Shown: positions 21,501 through 32,639 of the stretch, in pieces
Numbering within the stretch: the stretch's first letter is position 1
Layout of the letters: every line of letters begins with the position of its first letter
Assembly: GCA_003117195.1 (NCBI GenBank)
Contig: BDSI01000242.1
Span: 18,028 to 82,027, forward strand
Direction of reading: 5' to 3'
Origin: Eudorina sp. 2006-703-Eu-15
Taxonomy: Eukaryota; Chlorophyta; Chlorophyceae; Chlamydomonadales; Volvocaceae
DNA length: 64,000 nucleotides
The notes under the pieces: model-generated
Databases searched by the model: none
Told to the model about the DNA's origin: nothing
What the model saw: only the letters and a program-made list of their open reading frames with translations
Program-made: the position numbers and the translations under genes

Positions 21501-22273
21501 TTTGACGCCACCATCCGGACTGATGTGACCTCCGGACTCATTACTCGAGAAATGCTGCGGATGAGAGACCCGGGGCTGGCGGGGCTCATGACGCGGGCGT
21601 ACGGCGATGGGTCATGGAGGTGCGGATGCTGAACTGACTCAATGCCTTGGCAAACGCAGGCCCTGGCCCTGGCCCTTCAGTACGTGGCGCCGAGCCGCAC
21701 CCCCATGCGCATGTCTGTTGGTTCTCCGCCCACAGGTACACACACGACAGCCCGCGGCCCTTTCGCCATCGTGCATCTTCTTATCCAAAAGACACCGGCA
21801 TGTCCGCGGACTCCCTCGGCGCGGGAACGGCAGACAGCACAGCCGCCTTGCCTGTCACCGCAGCAGTTGTGGAGGCGGAGGGCCGCAGTGATGGTCCACG
21901 GACTGCAGGCGGTGTGGCTCCTCTAAGCGCCCCGGGCGTGGAAGAGAGCATGGAGCGTGCTCGGCTGGATACCTCGGGCCCCAGCGCCAATGGACCAGGG
22001 TGGCTGGGGGGGTGGTCGCTGCCGGGGCTGAGCTGTTGCTTGCCAAGATCGCAGGAAGGCGGCCGGCCAGAGGGCAGCACCGCAGCACTGGATGCGTCGG
22101 GTGTGGGGTTTGTGGCGGTATCGCATTCTGCCCGTCAGGGGCTGTGCGGCGCCCTGACGCGGGGTCATGGGCCGGTGGCGCCCGTGAACCCGGGATGTGC
22201 CCCGGTGTTGTGGAGCACGGTCCGAGCGGCGATGCGCAGTCATATGCCACACTTAACGGTCAAGTTGTCATGA
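18578..22273 (+). CDS. secreted zinc metallopeptidase with VHL-like beta domain
   Basis: Eleven exons join in phase to 491 residues: 18578-18652, 18744-18846, 18913-18981, 19193-19236, 19273-19326, 19707-19890, 20228-20327, 20640-20773, 21183-21232, 21495-21619, 21736-22273. Exon 1 gives a signal-peptide-like start (MYKRLWGSCWLLAFLLA); this exon is the least certain. Residues about 26-100 resemble the beta domain of von Hippel-Lindau protein: NKSSRRVKAIWIGFDG, then THVWRIRYSD. Then come TTDIPEHSF, a Cys-containing segment (RECPTTSCGEENLL), the zinc-binding HEFGH (about residues 220-224) and ENEDEYWAEGTQ, whose Glu is a likely third ligand as in gluzincins. The last 180 residues are Ala/Gly/Ser-rich and of unknown role. 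The intron after 19,890 has a GC donor (AAG|GCAAGC). Similar zincin-like proteins are known from fungi and algae; substrate is unknown. Confidence 0.82.
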
Positions 22274-23435
22274 CGGGCTCTCAGACAGAGGTGCTGTGTA
22301 TGATGTGCAGTTTGGAGGATGGGAAACCTGGTGACAGGCTTGCGAATGTGCAGGGCCGGGCGAAAGCAGTGGCTGCTGGCATGACAGGACAGCGTAGGCA
22401 TTGCGGCTTCATATGTATAGTGTGATTGTCAATGAGTTCGGTTGGGTACGGCAATGCTGGTGAACATACACATTGACAGATGGACGGGTCGGCAAAGGAG
22501 GACTGATTTCCGGGAAGGCAGGAGAAAGGGCGGCGGACCGAAGTCGTACATAACTATGAGGACGACGACGACGACATGGGGCTGCGCGCCGGCTGCTGCC
22601 ATGGATTTCGAGGCTTCCTCTAGGTCTTGTCACACTTGCGTGGGACCACACCGCCGGCGTGTGTGCACGTGGCGATGGTGGCAAGGGTTATTTTTAAGCC
22701 GTACGGCAGTCCGTATTCCACGCAGACAAAGACTTCTGTACCATGTGTCTTTCAGCGACATTGCACCATCCTGCACCATTGTTGCCATATGCCATTGGGT
22801 CGGGACTGCGGATTCCTTGGACATAACTTTACAGCACATGGCGACGACGGCCGCAACCCGAGCAAGGGCAAATCTGGTGCCCAGTCAAGTAGTCGCCAAG
22901 TTCGGGCAGCCCCATGTTCCGCCAGGCGTGCCCACGCGCGCACGGTTGCTTGATCATCACGGGGAGCAGGAATGCAACGGAAGACAGGGGGGCACTGTCA
23001 GGGGGATGCGGACAGTGGTCCTCGCACGCATCCCGTAGGGAGTTCTTCGGCGGTCGGTCGCACTCGCTGGGCCACGACTGGCACCACTCCGACCATCATT
23101 AGCCACGGCTCTAGACAATGCCACGCCAGCTGTCTCTCCGGTTGCTTGGCCAGACCTCGGTTGACATGACTGTTGCTGCTGCATGCGATAAGCGGCGATG
23201 CGGCAAAGCGGTATCTTGTAGTGCCGCAACTATCTATCCGTACGGCTGAGCTCTGGAGCGAAGCGTCGCAGGACTCAGGTGGTGACCTTGAACAACAGAG
23301 ATATTACACAAAATTGCGCTTTAATGTTTGGTTATTCGCAAGAGTCTTTTAATATGCAAGACTACTCAAATGCCTAGACTAGGGATTTGACGCTACAGCA
23401 ATGATGATGGTTCGGGCAACCGCGCTGTGCAACAA

Positions 23436-23440
23436 TGTAA
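23436..23440 (+). terminator. possible poly(A) signal TGTAA
   Basis: TGTAA is the usual volvocalean poly(A) signal. This one lies 1.16 kb after the metallopeptidase stop; I noticed no nearer one. The long distance makes the link weak. Confidence 0.25.
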
Positions 23441-25150
23441 GATAAGATAGGAGCAACTGGAGGTACTCAGGGTCTTGGATGGAGGCTTCGGAAAGGTCAG
23501 GTGCCGTTTTGCTCGACTGTTCTCGGTGTGAGCGGATAGTCGGCTTACGGAATGCTCCAGTATCAAGGGTACAAGATGTCTAAATGCTGTCATGGCCCGG
23601 ACGCCAGATAAAGTGTCGTTGCCCTGGGCCGACGCGCGGAATGGTGTGCGCGCGGGGCTTTGAAACAGGACTGAAAAAGGCGCAGGACCACTAAACATAT
23701 CCATATCGATATTGTCAGGCGAGATGTCCGCTGAAGGAGCCAAGGCTCTGTCGCGACGCGGTGCCCGCGCAGGGCGTTGCTCGTCGGCCCCCGAATCCTG
23801 ATGCCGATCCCAAGCTCACACCCACCCCAGACTGGATCTCACCCTGTCGTCGTCGACATCAGCCCCTGAAGACAACGTGCGGTGACGACCAGTGAACGTC
23901 CTCCTCCCGCGGGAACCAGCGCAGAGAACCTCCACCCGACCCGCCCATGTCCCCTACAAACGCTCCCGCCCTGCAACCCTCCCTCCGTGCCCAGGTCTCG
24001 CCGCAATGCTCTGCCCTTACCACGGACACCCCTCGGGAGCGTGTGGGAGACTGCAACTGCGTGAGGCGGAGGTTGGGGAACAGTGTCCCCAAGCTGTACG
24101 CGGATGAGGTGGGTCGGGCGGCGACCAGCTGTTACACAGTCTCATGCAGCCGATCAACCCCCCCAGCACCAGCAGCAGCGCCTGGGCGTCCGGCACATGG
24201 GGATGTGAATGAGCACCCCAGCGCTTTGCGTGATCGGCGCCTGGGGAATGCTTGATGTGGTAACAGCGAGTTCAGGTCCGGAGGATACGTCTGCAGGCGC
24301 TCATGTGCACGAGGCGGCTATGGAGGAGGTGCTGCAGGGGCTGTCGGTGGGCCCCAGGACGGGTGGGTGCACCCGACGGTGCTGCTGGCGGAGCGCAGGT
24401 GATTGGGTCCGGAGGTTACCAACAATCCCGACTGCCGATCCTGTCGCATGCGACCGTTCAGACGTGCATGGCGTGTCTAGCATCGCCGCTGCAACAGCGG
24501 TTAGTATGCATGCTGGGATGCTCCGCAGACATACGGTAGGCTTGGTGTTTTTCAACACCTTCATTCCATGGCAGGGCGTCACGAGGGTTTGAAGGAGTGG
24601 GCAGGATTCAAACAGGGGTAATGTGGGAGCAGCGCGGCACAGGTGTGCGTGACTTGCAATGGGCAAAGCAGTGCCCAAATAGCTGCCCGTATGCGTATAT
24701 CACATACCCAATGCGCGACCCATACGGTAATAAAAAGGCTGCGGGTCGGAAAAACGCTGTCGACTTGTGTGTGTGTTATCAAGGAGAAAAGCTGAGCCGC
24801 GAAAAAGCAGACCCGTGTCCAGCAATGCAACCGACGACTGAGACCGAGACCAGAGTTACCAATATGCCAGGGCGAAGTATGTCGACCATAAGTAGTCCCA
24901 AGGTGGTGTACTCCGTGATGCTGTAGCGCCCCGTATCGTTGTCGAGCGCTGGTGGGCGCCGTTACGCCAGCAGAAGTAGCGGCTATGACGCCGTAGGCTA
25001 ATGCAGACGAAACTCGACTAAACTACCTACTGATCCGAAGGTGCAGCAAAAGCAAGGGCGTATGCGTCAACAGCGCGTGCAATGCCGACAGCAAGCAAGT
25101 GCCCGGCACAACCGTCCCAGCCCGTGCAGAAGGAAAAAGATACTGACCTT

Positions 25151-25167
25151 GTGTGTGTGTGTGTGTG
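25151..25167. repeat. GT dinucleotide microsatellite
   Basis: About eight GT units in a row. Confidence 0.9.
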
Positions 25168-27701
25168 CACGTAGGTGTGGCCGCAACATGTCAGTTCGCT
25201 TCCCGCATGGCGCGTTCGCTGGGTCTTGACGTGGGCGGGGCCTTGCGTCCCCGGGTCGTCAAGGAGGGAAGGGGAGGGGCGGAGGTGCCGGCCCGGTCAG
25301 GTAGTCAGCAGGCAGTCAGGGCCCTGGTATGTGAGGGGCGCCTCAGGGCCGCATCGCACCGCCTGCCACAGATCTTCCAACATGTGCAACCTGCCACGAC
25401 CACATGCGCCAAGAGGGTTTTAACCAGTTTCTTAACTCCGAATCTTTCCGCCGGCACTCTGTGTTACCCGCTTTAACTGGTTGCCGCATACCCTGGTTAC
25501 GCGCCGCCCCCGCAGGCCCTGGTAAAGGAGATCATGGGGAGACTCGTACTCTGTTCTACCCTGGTGGGCGAGGCATCAGGGGGTGCGCGGGTATGAAGGC
25601 CACCACCTGGGGCGGGGAGGAACGGCATCCGGGAGAGGGCCATCAGGATGGTCTGGGGCCCCCTCTCGAAGGGCATTTCAATCATACCCCGCCGGGAACG
25701 TCGTGAACACTCCCTGCTGCTGCCTGCCAGTCGACGTTCGCCGGATGTGGAGCGGTGTCATGTGCCTTGCGCTGGCTTACCGGGGTCGGTCGCCATTGGC
25801 TGCTTGGTGCGAAGGACTTGGGCCCCTCCCTGGTCTTGCCTGTGTCCCTGTCCCCCGGGAAGTTGTCATTGTCCCCCTCAACCTCCAAGACCTCGCAACA
25901 CGCCGCCTCACCCCTGGCCAACGGCGGCCGCAGCGCGCTGGTTCTGACTGCGACCGCCAACGGCCCGGAGGCCCTGCTTCTTGAGGTTGGGGGCCACCCT
26001 GGAGCTTCAGGGCGCACTGGGAGGCGCTCGGCGGTCATGTGGGCGGCGGCGAATTGCGTTCAAGGACAAATGGGGGGCGTAAGCGGCAGGGCGCAGGTGT
26101 GGCTGGCTGGGGCGAATTGCTGGGTTGGAGGGGGGTTTGAGTTGCTGGCGATACGTTAGGGAAGGAATCCCCGTGGTGCGGGACGCTGGAGAAGACGCCG
26201 AGGTGGGGTATGGAGCGAACACCACGCTGGTCATCGCCCACCTTCACTCGCATTTGAACGATGTATGGGTGGTTGAAGGGGAGGTGCGAAGACGCTGGTA
26301 GCTGATCTAATGCGTCGTCAGCGGGTTCTGATGGCGCTTCCCCCTTTTGCGCTCCGAAGGCCCTCTGGCCCGTCCCCACGAGCTGAAGGCTGGTTGCCAC
26401 CCGGGCGCAGCAGACCTGCGGGCCTCCCTACCGGTCACGGAGGCGATCATTGTGCTGGAGCTGTGTCCCTTGTACTGCAGTTGCTCGACATGGGCCAGGC
26501 ACGGACCACGGGGCAGTGGCCATACGTTGTGCCGCGAGCGCCCCGGTGGTGTGTGTTTAGAAATGCAACCCGCCCGCCCGCCCGATCCCGGTGGTGTGTG
26601 TGTTTCGACCGTGGTGTCCAGCAAGCCGGGGTCTGAACGTGCGCTCTCGGGTGGGGTGTCTGCCTCCAGCTGCTATCTCGTGTTCATGGGCTTGATCTCG
26701 TCTGGCTTGTGTGGGCGGTTGGGCGAGGAGGGCTGAGCGGTGCCCCCCGTTCCCCACTTATGGCTCAGCCAGCAAGTTGTCAAGGTGGACCGCGGGGGGG
26801 GGGTGCGTGCAGGTGCGGGTGGAGCTGTGCGGAATTTGTGTGTAATGAGAAGTTGTGTATGAAAGGTCTGATGGATTGATTCACCGGGGGAGGGGAAAGG
26901 GTGGCGTGTGCCCAACGGACATGCTTCGGAATTAGTGTTGCACAGACATACGAATCTTGCGCGGGTGGCAGGTGCGGGCGCATGGCACGGTCAGCTTCCA
27001 GGTTCATGACTGGAGGGGGTGCGGTATGGTCTGAGCGTCTGACCCACGATGCGTCCTCAACGTGGCGACGCGCGCAGTGTGAAAATTGGACGAAATGCAA
27101 TCTAGAGCTTCGTATGGATGAAACTTTTCTGCTTGCGCTTTTGTGTTGCAATGACTGTGTACAAGAGCAACGGTCCGGCCCAAAACCGTATCATTGCAAT
27201 GAACCAACCCTCGATAACTTCATAGATCTATTCCATATAATTATTAAAATACGATTGCCAACTCGCTGCAACATAAACCAACCAATGCTGAAAATGAATC
27301 AACTTCACGCAGCTGACAGAGCACAGGCTACCTTCAGAATGCCATAACGACTTTGCACAATTCATCGATGCATAGTTGGTTTTTTGTTGTTTGTGCCGGC
27401 CGGGCCGGGCTTCGAGACTCCAAGGATTCTACGTTAGCGGTTTACGGAAAAGACGAATGAAGTCGCCCTCTCTCCAGGGCCTTCTCTGATTAATTACAAT
27501 TAAAATACCATATAGTGAATATGGATTCGCCTTCTGGAGGTGTTACACTTGGCTGTTGTGCAGCGACCTGACATATCAAGCCGAGATCGCAATACTCGTG
27601 TAACAACAAGTTGCCAATCCTTAAAAATTTTCGGTAAGTATTATGGGGAATAATCTGCTGTTCGTACGCTGCCGACACTATGTACCTCTTTCCTGCTGTG
27701 C

Positions 27702-28040
27702 AGGTTTGCGTCAGACCGACGACCCTATGTCCTTGACTGGGTCGTCGCCGGCGCGAGGCACCTCGCCGTGCGCTCAAGCGCAACGTGCTCTGGCCGGCGT
27801 TGGTCAATGGTTGGGACGCCGTGTGCCACGGCCGCATCTGTCACCCTGCACGGACGCGGCCTTGGCTGCAAGCCATCCTCTCCGGCGCTTCTGCACATGT
27901 CTCCCCTGGTTCGGCTTGTTAGCCCTTCGCCGACGGCCACCCTGCCCCTTCTCGCCCGTCTTGCCTCTCTGCTCTGCAGATTTCAGAGTCTGTCCACCCG
28001 CCCAGAACGCCCATGCCGCATCTGCAACCGCATGATGTGA
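27702..28040 (+). other. open coding-like stretch, unknown
   Basis: After a possible acceptor (CTGTGCAG at 27,703) the frame stays open for about 110 codons to TGA at 28,040. It contains a hydrophobic, Leu-rich part (LPLLARLASLLCRF). It could be an exon of a membrane protein together with 28,785-29,126. No family is recognised. Confidence 0.3.
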
Positions 28041-28082
28041 CCCGCACGGCAAGCCTACCTGGTGCGCTACGGCACATCTTGA

Positions 28083-28115
28083 GCTTCATCCAGGCTTCAT
28101 CCAGGCTTCATCCAC
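28083..28115. repeat. three tandem 11 bp units
   Basis: The unit GCTTCATCCAG occurs three times head to tail, the last with one change. Confidence 0.85.
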
Positions 28116-28784
28116 ATTATGAGCTTCATCTCTTGATTGCCTCGCAGCGACTGGATGCACGCAGATTATGACTTGGCGTGCGCTGCGTGGATTGCACCCA
28201 ATGAACAGCGTGCTGTGCCGTACTCGCGGTTGCTCGTACACGTATGTACGACTGGGGCTGAACCTCCAGCCCGGCGCTGCCTCCGCGCACGCACCTGGGT
28301 TTACACGCACGCGTCCAAACTTGGGCGGGCACTCATTTCCGTACGCTATCCACATCTGGTCCGGTGTGCGCGCGCTCTTCTGCCCTGAATTCCTTCTCCT
28401 CTGCTATGCCCTTGACGCAGGCAGACCCTGCTTGCGCTGGTCAAGATGATCGCCTGTGGAACGAGGCTCAACTCATTCGCTACGCACATGGCTTCTGCAG
28501 GCAGGCGCGCTTTACTTTTAGCTGGACATTGGTCAGGTCTTCAGTTGGAGAAGCTTGGGCGTGTCTCAGCTGCCAGGTGCGCACGCATCAGGCAGGGCCC
28601 AAGTGAGGCAAGTCGGAAAACGTGTGATGGTCCCATCACTGGTTCATTAGCTTTCGCGGCATCGCAGCACTTGTCAGCATGTGCAAAATTGCTTACAGCA
28701 AATTCGGTGTGAAACGTTGACTTCTCTAGCAATGACGAAGGAACAGCAGAGAAGTCGGGTTCTAGTGACGAGTGGAATGGTTGT

Positions 28785-29126
28785 TTGTTGTTTCGGTTCC
28801 ATACGGCAGTACGGCCGATTGCGGCGCGGATGGCGCCGTGGCAGCTTGTTCAGCGGCGGCCGAGACTGAGCTCGGTATCTGCCGTTGTTGCTAATTCAAT
28901 TATGTCAATGCCCTTCTGCCAGGGCATACTCCCCGCCCTCCCGACCCGGGTGGCAGCCGGTGAACGGATGCGGCTGTGGGATGTTGTTGTTGGGGTTGCA
29001 ACGGAGCCGGTTTGGACGATTCAGCAACAACCGGCTACGGGTCCAGCGTCGAACAAAATGCTAACGTGTGTTGCCTTGCAGGTTGTGTTCTGGTGGGACT
29101 GGTGTTTGCACTTAACGCATCTCTTG
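28785..29126 (+). other. possible exons of a membrane protein
   Basis: The frame from about 28,785 to 29,080 reads RLSSVSAVVANSIMSMP and LPTRVAAGERMRLWDVVVG. A 45 bp candidate exon at 29,082-29,126, bounded by TTGCAG and GTATGA, encodes GCVLVGLVFALNASL, a likely membrane helix. Flanking exons were not found, so this may be a decayed copy of a larger gene. A possible relation to 27,702-28,040 is a guess. Confidence 0.3.
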
Positions 29127-29299
29127 GTATGAATGTAACCGAGGAACTAGAAGCTCAATCAACCAACCGAAGCGCTGTATGGTGCCCGCGAATGCTTGCC
29201 GGTTGTACAGCAGATACGAAGCTCTGCTTCCGTCTTCTCGCTGTTGGAACGATGGGCGGTAGCAGGTACGTCCCTAGCGAGCAGCAGGCATAGTGATTC

Positions 29300-31700
29300 C
29301 CGGCGGCAGCGGAGATCGATTTCAAGTTGATTGCTCCAACGGTGACGGGGCGTGGCTGGGCAGCGGTGGGAGGCCTGGGAGCTGAAATGCCGATTCTGTC
29401 GGTGGTTGAGGGCAAGCTGCGCCCATGTAGCTTTTGGGCCTGTTCGATCGGGCATTTGACCGACAGGCACGGTTGGGAGCTTATGGGAAGGACCGGGAAT
29501 CGAGGTGGTGGTGATTGGCGGGTCTTAGCGGACATGCCCACTCGTACGCAGTAGCCAATCGAAATGCAAACCTGTTGCGGTCAGCGCAGCTCCGTTCCGG
29601 GGATCCTTACGGTAATGTAAAGCCGTACCTCTCTAGGGAACACCTCTGGTCCTCAGTGAGCCGAGTGTGCACCAATCCTGTCCGCGTGCCATGCATGGGT
29701 TGTGCACGGCACTCGTCGGCTCGGACGCGTTGGTCGCCCTCTCAAACACTTCCTCCTCGCGGCTGCAGTCAACTAGGTGGATAAACATGCATTTCAACCC
29801 AGCGTGAACCTGCCGCGTAGCTTGGAGGCAGAATTGGGGTGCCTCATACAGGTGCATTCAGCACGGAGTGGAGCAGGGCATCCACAACCTGCAGGAGGAA
29901 GGACAGGAACACGTTTTTCCCGGGGCCACCCTTGCCGTGACATCTGCACGTTTTACACAGCGACTGTAGCCTACGTCAGGCGGACATGCTGACGCTGGGG
30001 AGGGCGCGCGGCACCCACATGGCCCTGACTCCACTCGTTTTCCTCGGATCCTGCGGCCCCTCGTCCAGCATTTGGAATGGAGAATGACTGCGTCTTGCGG
30101 CAACTCATCATGCACAATATGCCATCTGGATTGGTTCAGCCCGTAGTATTTTTTAATGTGGACCCTCGGTCACAGCGACAGCCCTCTCCTCCACCGCCAT
30201 AATGGTCGGCGCAATTCGAGAAGAGATCCAGCTTAAACGTCTGTGAGTGCATAATCTTGCATAATTTTGTTCCCAATTCAGGAACACTGCGGTCGCAATT
30301 TGCATACGGCTACCCTGGGCTACCAAATTTGAGACACCCCGAGATCGACGAGGAAGTCAAGGTGCGAAATGGCGAGATATCTTACCACTATGCTAAAGTT
30401 TTGCTTGCATGTTTCAGCTGGTCACGTAGACGCCTGCGGGGCGAGGGTTTCGAAGCTGCGGCGAAGTTCCGCGCGCACCACACTGTCACACGATGTAACA
30501 AATTTTATGCAATGCCAGACAAGGCACAATCAAAAGATATAATCATAAGATATTTCCGAGATCCGGGCGCACGAATGGCCTTTGTATGTATCATGTAACT
30601 CATGCGTACCAACGTTCAGCGACCCAACCGTTTCTTGTCCGCTCGTCAGAAATCATCCAGGCAACTTGGATCCCAACTTCGTTCTAATGAGTTTATAAGT
30701 TACTTTTGATGATTTAAACATTATACTGAACTGCAGAGACGTGCTATGACTTTGTTTGAACGAATTGGTCTGTCGGCCGACAACCCGACGTCGTAGAAGA
30801 TGCAGCACTGTGCCCGAGGAGCCCCGGTTGTAGACACTGGAGTTATTCATCTTTGTCTTCCTTGCCATCAGCGCTGCTGGCTGCGTAGGTGCGCGTCTAT
30901 CGCCGTCTACAGGTATCGCTGCGCAGCTGTGATATCTTCCACCCAAGTGTAAGATTTCGTGCTAATAACAAGACACCAAAACTTCACAATTTCGACCGAG
31001 TACAACTGACAACCTCTTCACCGTGAACTCTCGAACGGAAAAAGAAGGGAAGTTCTTGCGCTGCCGTTCTTTGACATCTACCGAGAATTCTCCATTTTTT
31101 ACCTCCTGACAAACGCTGCAATTTTTGTCGCTACAGAGCAGTCCGCCGTTAGTCGGCACTCATACACATGGCGATGCGGAGTCTTCAGAGTCGTCCCCGA
31201 CACAACAGCACGGTTGCAATCGCAACCACCTTATTGTAAGCGGACTCCAGGGCGTGATGTGCAAAAGTCCGCGTAGTCCTGTCGGACTTCGACGCTGCCA
31301 GGACTCTTGATGGGAGCGGACGGGAGACGACGCGTTTGCCGCCTGTTGCCGCGTTTACCGCAGTTGCCTTATTGATTGTGTCCTGGCGGCAGCAGCGCAT
31401 GGTGACCTTGGGATTGAATTTGTGTCACAGGCCGCAGGTGAGAAGCCGCACTGAACAGTGGGCAAGTGACAGGTTGTCCTCCAGTTCCCGCATTGCTATC
31501 GGCTGCTCCAATAATGCCAGGAGCAGACGCACGGCGCGAAACCGGTGGCGAATAATTCGACGGACGCCCAACGACATCATAATCCAAATTCCTGTAATTC
31601 ATGAAGCACGACTAGCATGCGCGATGCCTGTGCGTGCCGCAACATAACTATTTGGGAGGCAACGTGTGCTGCCCTTGCATCAGGTCACCTACCACTCCTA
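29300..31700. other. no gene seen
   Basis: Only short ORFs without protein-like character, at lower GC than the flanking genes. I see no repeat family or RNA gene here. Confidence 0.5.
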
Positions 31701-31701
31701 A

Positions 31702-32627
31702 CCTGCTTGCTTCTATCCTGTTGTTGATCCCTTTCTGTCATGCAACGCAGCGCTCTCAAGGCCTCCCCGATCGCCGCCCCCATTGCCCCCTTCCGGCAAC
31801 GTGCGTCCACGACCTCAGGCGCTACACCCATCACCGCCCCCACTCCCGCGGTCCCTTGGCGGTCCCTCCGCACGGCCATCACCTCTGATCCGCAGGCCAC
31901 CTAGGCCGCCCCCTCCCTCGCCGCGGCCGCAGCGGACATCAGGCAGCTCGCCGACATTCGTTGCACTGCAGCCAAACCCATCCCCACCACCACCATCTCG
32001 AGCGCCCAGAGCGCCCAAAGCACCCCCTCCCTCACCCGAGTCACCGCCCCCGCCCCCGCCCCCTCCTCCACCGCCACCGCCTATACCTTTTGGGGGATTC
32101 CCACCTGTGTTCGATTTTTCACCACCACCACCTTTTGGGGAATTTCCACCTGTGGTCGATTTGTCACCGCCACCGCCCAGTGTTTTTCCTAGTGTTTTTC
32201 CACCTCCTCCTCCTCCTGTTAAGCGGCCGCCTCCTCGCCCACGGCTGCCCCCTCCTCGCCCACGGCGGCCGCCGCCACCAACGCCAAGGCGTCAACCCCG
32301 CTCGCCACAGCTCAGCCCGGAGCTCGCACCGCCGCCCAGTCCACGGCGCACACCACCAGCCCCCGGCCGACGTTTGCCTCCTTCCTCTCGACCACCGCTG
32401 CCATCGCCATCGCCTGTACGCTCCCCACCTCGCCCACCGCTGTCGAGTCCGCGGGTTGTACCACCGCCCCCGGCCCGTTGGGCCCCTCGCCCTCCATGGG
32501 CACGCTTACGCCTCCCCCCGTTACCACCTTCAAACAAGTCGCCTGCTCGATCAACTCCATCCAGTCCACGGATGACGCCTTCCCCGCGTGCAACAAGGCG
32601 ACCACCACCACGTTACCAGTATTGAAT
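31702..32627 (+). CDS. proline-rich protein, hydroxyproline-rich-like
   Basis: A frame open for more than 300 codons ends at TGA 32,625. It is dominated by PPPPSP, PPRP and long Pro runs, with a repeated unit of the type PPxFGxFPPVxDxSPPPP (32,090-32,185). This resembles the spacer regions of volvocalean cell-wall glycoproteins such as pherophorins, but no Cys-rich globular domain or signal peptide was found, so the ends are not known. A second frame (32,222 to about 32,659) is also open with Chlamydomonas-like codons, and the minus strand is open over 32,312-32,914. Which strand and frame is coding cannot be settled. Confidence 0.4.
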
Positions 32628-32639
32628 GTACGGATCATG

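Larger units (their letters stand above)
22274..27640. other. gene-poor region, unassigned coding-like patches
   Basis: No gene could be assembled. Short GC-rich patches with splice-like edges occur, for example 24,285-24,402 (reads GGPQDGWVHPTVLLAER), 25,518-25,593 (ALVKEIMGRLVLCSTLVGE) and 26,420-26,470 (VTEAIIVLELCPL). They could be exons of a diverged or decayed gene on the plus strand, but the frames between them do not join and I do not recognise the family. The rest is lower in GC and featureless. Confidence 0.4.
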
